A DNA stretch of 6,331 bases from an uncultured Schwartzia sp. (GTDB lineage Bacteria > Bacillota > Negativicutes > Selenomonadales > Selenomonadaceae): assembly GCA_905372875.1 (NCBI GenBank), contig CAJPQU010000116.1, positions 1-6,331 on the forward strand, in the 5' to 3' direction. Numbering within the stretch: position 1 is the stretch's first letter; the number at the start of each line of letters is the position of its first letter. This document shows, piece after piece, positions 4,440 through 6,331 of this stretch. Made by a program: the position numbers and the translations under genes. The notes under the pieces are model-generated. The model had not been told where the DNA came from. It saw nothing but the letters and a program-made list of their open reading frames with translations, and did not search any database.

Positions 4440-5600
4440 TTGATTAAAAGAAGCAGAGGTAAAGCGAAGAAAAAGGTGCAGGAGATTGATAAAGGCCAAG
4501 CGTTTATGGAGGCTTTTGAGGCGTTGGGGCGGGAGCGAGGCATCGCACCGGAGGTTCTGTTCGACGCGATTGAAGCAGCGCTCACTTCGGCTTATCATCG
4601 TAACTTCAGTTCGGCGCAGAATGTGCGGGTGGAGATCGATCGAGGGACGTTCGCCTATCATGTGTATGCTCTGAAAACGGTGGTCGAGGAAGTGGTGAAT
4701 GATATCACGGAGATTTCCGTAGAGGAGGCTCGCAAGATTAATCCGGCCTATGAGGTGGGAGATGTTTTTGAGCAGGAAGTGACGCCCGCGAATTTCGGGC
4801 GCATTGCGGCGCAGACTGCCAAACAGGTGGTCGTGCAGCGCATTCGCGAGGCGGAGCGGGGCAATATCTACGACGAGTTTTCCAACCGGGCCAGCGATAT
4901 CCTTAATGGAACGGTACAGCGGGTGGAGAATCGCAACGTGTATATTGACCTGGGTAAGACGGAAGCACTGCTTCCCGCGGCGGAACAGATTGAGGGGGAA
5001 GAGTACCGTCATGGGGATCGCATCAAGGCCTATATCCTCGAAGTTCGCAAGACTTCAAAGGGACCGCAGATCACAGTTTCCCGCACCCATCCAGGGCTTT
5101 TGAAGAGGCTCTTTGAGCTGGAGGTTCCGGAGATACAGGATGGGATCGTGGAGATTAAGTCAGTGGCGCGGGAGCCGGGGATGCGTTCGAAGATTGCGGT
5201 CTTTTCCCGGGAAGAGGATGTGGATCCAGTAGGGGCCTGTGTCGGGCACAAGGGGCTCCGGGTGCAGGCCATCGTGAATGAATTGCGCAACGAGAAGATT
5301 GACATCGTGAAGTGGAATGCTGATCCGGCATGCTATATCGCCAACGCGTTAAGCCCGGCAAAGGTGGTATCCGTAGCTACTAAGGAGGAGGAAAAGGTCT
5401 CCCGGGTGGTGGTGCCGGATTATCAACTTTCTCTGGCCATTGGCAAGGAAGGGCAGAACGCCCGCCTGGCGGCGAAACTCACTGGTTGGAAAATCGACAT
5501 CAAGAGCGAAACCCAAGCGGCGGACGAAGAGTTGGACGAAGGCATGGACGTGGTGGAGGTCACCGGTGAGGCGTCCTTCTCCGCGGAAGGGGAATCATGA
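4440..5600 (+). CDS. nusA: Transcription termination/antitermination factor NusA
   Basis: NusA binds RNA polymerase and nascent RNA and promotes pausing and intrinsic termination. From TTG 4440 the product has 386 residues, close to Firmicutes NusA proteins (about 370), which lack the C-terminal acidic repeats of E. coli NusA. Order of domains: the polymerase-binding N-terminal domain (about 22-148, with IAPEVLFDAIEAALTSAYHRNF at 35-56 and FGRIAAQTAKQVVVQRIREAER at 119-140), S1 domain (about 152-218), KH1 with GHKG (269-272), KH2 with GKEG (335-338), then an acidic tail (361-386). A basic extension rich in Lys and Arg (residues 1-21) precedes the usual NusA start near MEAFEALG (M23, ATG 4506). 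The TTG start is preferred because of its strong ribosome binding site. The stop overlaps the ylxR start (ATGA). Confidence 0.96.
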   Translation: MIKRSRGKAKKKVQEIDKGQAFMEAFEALGRERGIAPEVLFDAIEAALTSAYHRNFSSAQNVRVEIDRGTFAYHVYALKTVVEEVVNDITEISVEEARKINPAYEVGDVFEQEVTPANFGRIAAQTAKQVVVQRIREAERGNIYDEFSNRASDILNGTVQRVENRNVYIDLGKTEALLPAAEQIEGEEYRHGDRIKAYILEVRKTSKGPQITVSRTHPGLLKRLFELEVPEIQDGIVEIKSVAREPGMRSKIAVFSREEDVDPVGACVGHKGLRVQAIVNELRNEKIDIVKWNADPACYIANALSPAKVVSVATKEEEKVSRVVVPDYQLSLAIGKEGQNARLAAKLTGWKIDIKSETQAADEELDEGMDVVEVTGEASFSAEGES

Positions 5601-5875
5601 TGAGCGGAAAGAAAAAAATTCCCCAGCGTCTTTGCCTCGGCTGTCAAACCGTTCACCCGAAGAAGGAGTTAGTGCGTATCGTTCGCAGCCCTGAAGGGGA
5701 ATTTTCTGTGGATTTTACGGGAAAAAAGCCCGGGCGAGGCGCTTACGTTTGCCACAACGCGGAATGCTTTGATGCGGCGGTCAAGGCCCGTCGCTTTGCG
5801 AAAGCTTTTCAGGGGCCGGTGGCCGACGAGGTGTTGGTGCGCCTGCGGGCGGAGCTTTTAGCGGTACAGGGGTAA
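5597..5875 (+). CDS. ylxR: YlxR family RNA-binding protein (DUF448; RnpM)
   Basis: A 92-residue basic protein of the YlxR family, which sits after nusA in most Firmicutes. In Bacillus it is reported to bind the RNase P RNA and modulate the enzyme (hence RnpM), and has also been described as a nucleoid-associated regulator. Family marks are PQRLCLGC (9-16, Cys13 and Cys16), LVRIVRSPEG (25-34), PGRGAYVC (45-52) and a further Cys at 57. The four cysteines are spaced as in family members. The first ATG (5597) overlaps the nusA stop by four bases; the second (5600) is better placed, 7 bases after AAGGGG (5587-5592), so the protein may be one residue shorter. The overlap suggests translational coupling to nusA. 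Confidence 0.94.
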   Translation: MMSGKKKIPQRLCLGCQTVHPKKELVRIVRSPEGEFSVDFTGKKPGRGAYVCHNAECFDAAVKARRFAKAFQGPVADEVLVRLRAELLAVQG

Positions 5876-5882
5876 ACATATC

Positions 5883-6194
5883 ATGGGCAAAGGGCGTATG
5901 GACAACCTCTTGAGCATGGCCCAGCGAGCGGGGAAAGTCGTTTCGGGAGATTTGGCGGTGCAGAAGGCGTTGACGGCTGGCCAGGCGAGACTGCTCATTC
6001 TGGCGACGGATGCTTCGGATGACACGAAGAAAAAGTACGGGAATTTGGCACGCCAGCATAAGGTCAAAGTGGTGGAAGGTCTGACGAAGGATGCTTTGGG
6101 GCATTGTCTGGGAAAGGAATATCGGGCCGTGGCGGCTCTTTTAGATAGAGGTTTCAGCGAAGCTTTGGAGAAGCGTATCCAGAGTGAGAGATAG
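5883..6194 (+). CDS. ylxQ: YlxQ, L7Ae/L30e-family K-turn RNA-binding protein
   Basis: A 103-residue cytosolic protein of the L7Ae/L30e/S12e/Gadd45 fold, the family whose Bacillus members bind kink-turn RNA. Visible family features are LLSMAQRAGKVVSGDLAVQKAL (9-30; the GKVVSG loop contributes to RNA binding), ARLLILATDASDDTKKKYGNLA (35-56) and VVEGLTKDALGHCLGKEYRAVAALLD (63-88, including the usual LG hallmark and a final strand). It is the standard neighbour between ylxR and infB. The start is ATG 5883, 10 bases after AGGGG (5868-5872); ATG 5898 is also in frame but its nearest purine run is only 3 bases away. Seven bases separate it from ylxR. Its cellular RNA target is not evident. Confidence 0.94.
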   Translation: MGKGRMDNLLSMAQRAGKVVSGDLAVQKALTAGQARLLILATDASDDTKKKYGNLARQHKVKVVEGLTKDALGHCLGKEYRAVAALLDRGFSEALEKRIQSER

Positions 6195-6213
6195 GATTTT
6201 CGGAGGTGGCGCT

Positions 6214-6331
6214 ATGTCAAAATATAGAGTGTATGAGTTAGCCAAGGAGTTTAAGACAGAGAGCAAGGTCGTTTTGAATCTTTTAGAGCGAAACGGTCAT
6301 GCCGTTAAAAATCATATGAGCAGCGTAGGAG
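6214..6331 (+). CDS. infB: Translation initiation factor IF-2, N-terminal start (partial)
   Basis: The first 39 codons are in the window. MSKYRVYELAKEFKTESKVVLNLLERNG followed by a short basic stretch and VKNHMSSV is the IF2_N helical domain typical of IF-2 N-termini. IF-2 is the GTPase that delivers initiator tRNA to the 30S subunit and promotes subunit joining. The GTPase and tRNA-binding domains lie beyond the window. The start is ATG 6214 with GGAGG at 6202-6206, 7 bases upstream. Position directly after ylxQ is the conserved operon order. Confidence 0.95.
   Translation, partial: MSKYRVYELAKEFKTESKVVLNLLERNGHAVKNHMSSVG

Noticed and set aside
4433..4447. Mini-ORF of four codons overlapping the nusA TTG start
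   Set aside because: Its ATG is only 2 bases from the GGGAGG, too close for efficient initiation, and the peptide is trivial.
4284..5012. Long antisense open frame of 242 codons over rimP/nusA
   Set aside because: It lies opposite well-conserved genes, has no recognisable domain and is explained by the codon bias of the real genes. The same holds for the antisense frames at 447-1037 and 1514-2158.

Overview
The window looks like chromosomal DNA of a fairly G+C-rich member of the Bacillota (Firmicutes). The reasons are strong GGAGG-type ribosome binding sites, TTGACA/TATAAT-type promoters, Gram-positive-type LexA boxes (GAAC-N4-GTTC), and the Firmicutes gene order rimP-nusA-ylxR-ylxQ-infB. 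A Negativicutes genome (Selenomonas/Megasphaera-like) would fit, but the sequence alone does not settle the genus. I see no insertion sequence, phage gene, CRISPR array or large repeat.

Left part (1-2764), accessory metabolism and transport. The window opens on the last codons of a glycine/serine-rich tail like that of TPM-domain membrane proteins. Next comes an M20-family amidohydrolase very similar to AbgA, the p-aminobenzoyl-glutamate hydrolase subunit. It is followed by a 12-helix MFS transporter of the fosmidomycin-resistance (Fsr) type with its own candidate promoter.

Middle part (2765-3802). A tRNA-Arg(ACG) gene has a strong promoter and ends at a long-stemmed terminator that can also serve the convergent gene on the other strand. 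That gene encodes an 86-residue protein of unknown function. Divergent from it is a 98-residue protein with an N-terminal membrane segment and a LysM domain, resembling Bacillus YneA, the SOS-induced inhibitor of cell division. The intergenic region between these two genes carries one perfect GAAC-N4-GTTC LexA-type box, placed inside the promoter of the LysM gene, and two near-matches. This is the most interesting locus: a probable SOS-controlled cell-division checkpoint with an unknown protein divergently paired to it.

Right part (3803-6331), the transcription/translation operon. An extended -10 promoter drives a leader of about 110 nt, then rimP, nusA, ylxR, ylxQ and the start of infB, all closely spaced or overlapping. 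The leader begins with a strong hairpin followed by an interrupted U-tract, the form expected for a NusA-dependent attenuator, and contains further pairing close to the rimP Shine-Dalgarno. NusA probably starts at TTG and carries a lysine/arginine-rich N-terminal extension. Together these genes link 30S maturation (RimP), transcription elongation/termination (NusA), RNase P-related RNA binding (YlxR), K-turn RNA binding (YlxQ) and translation initiation (IF-2).
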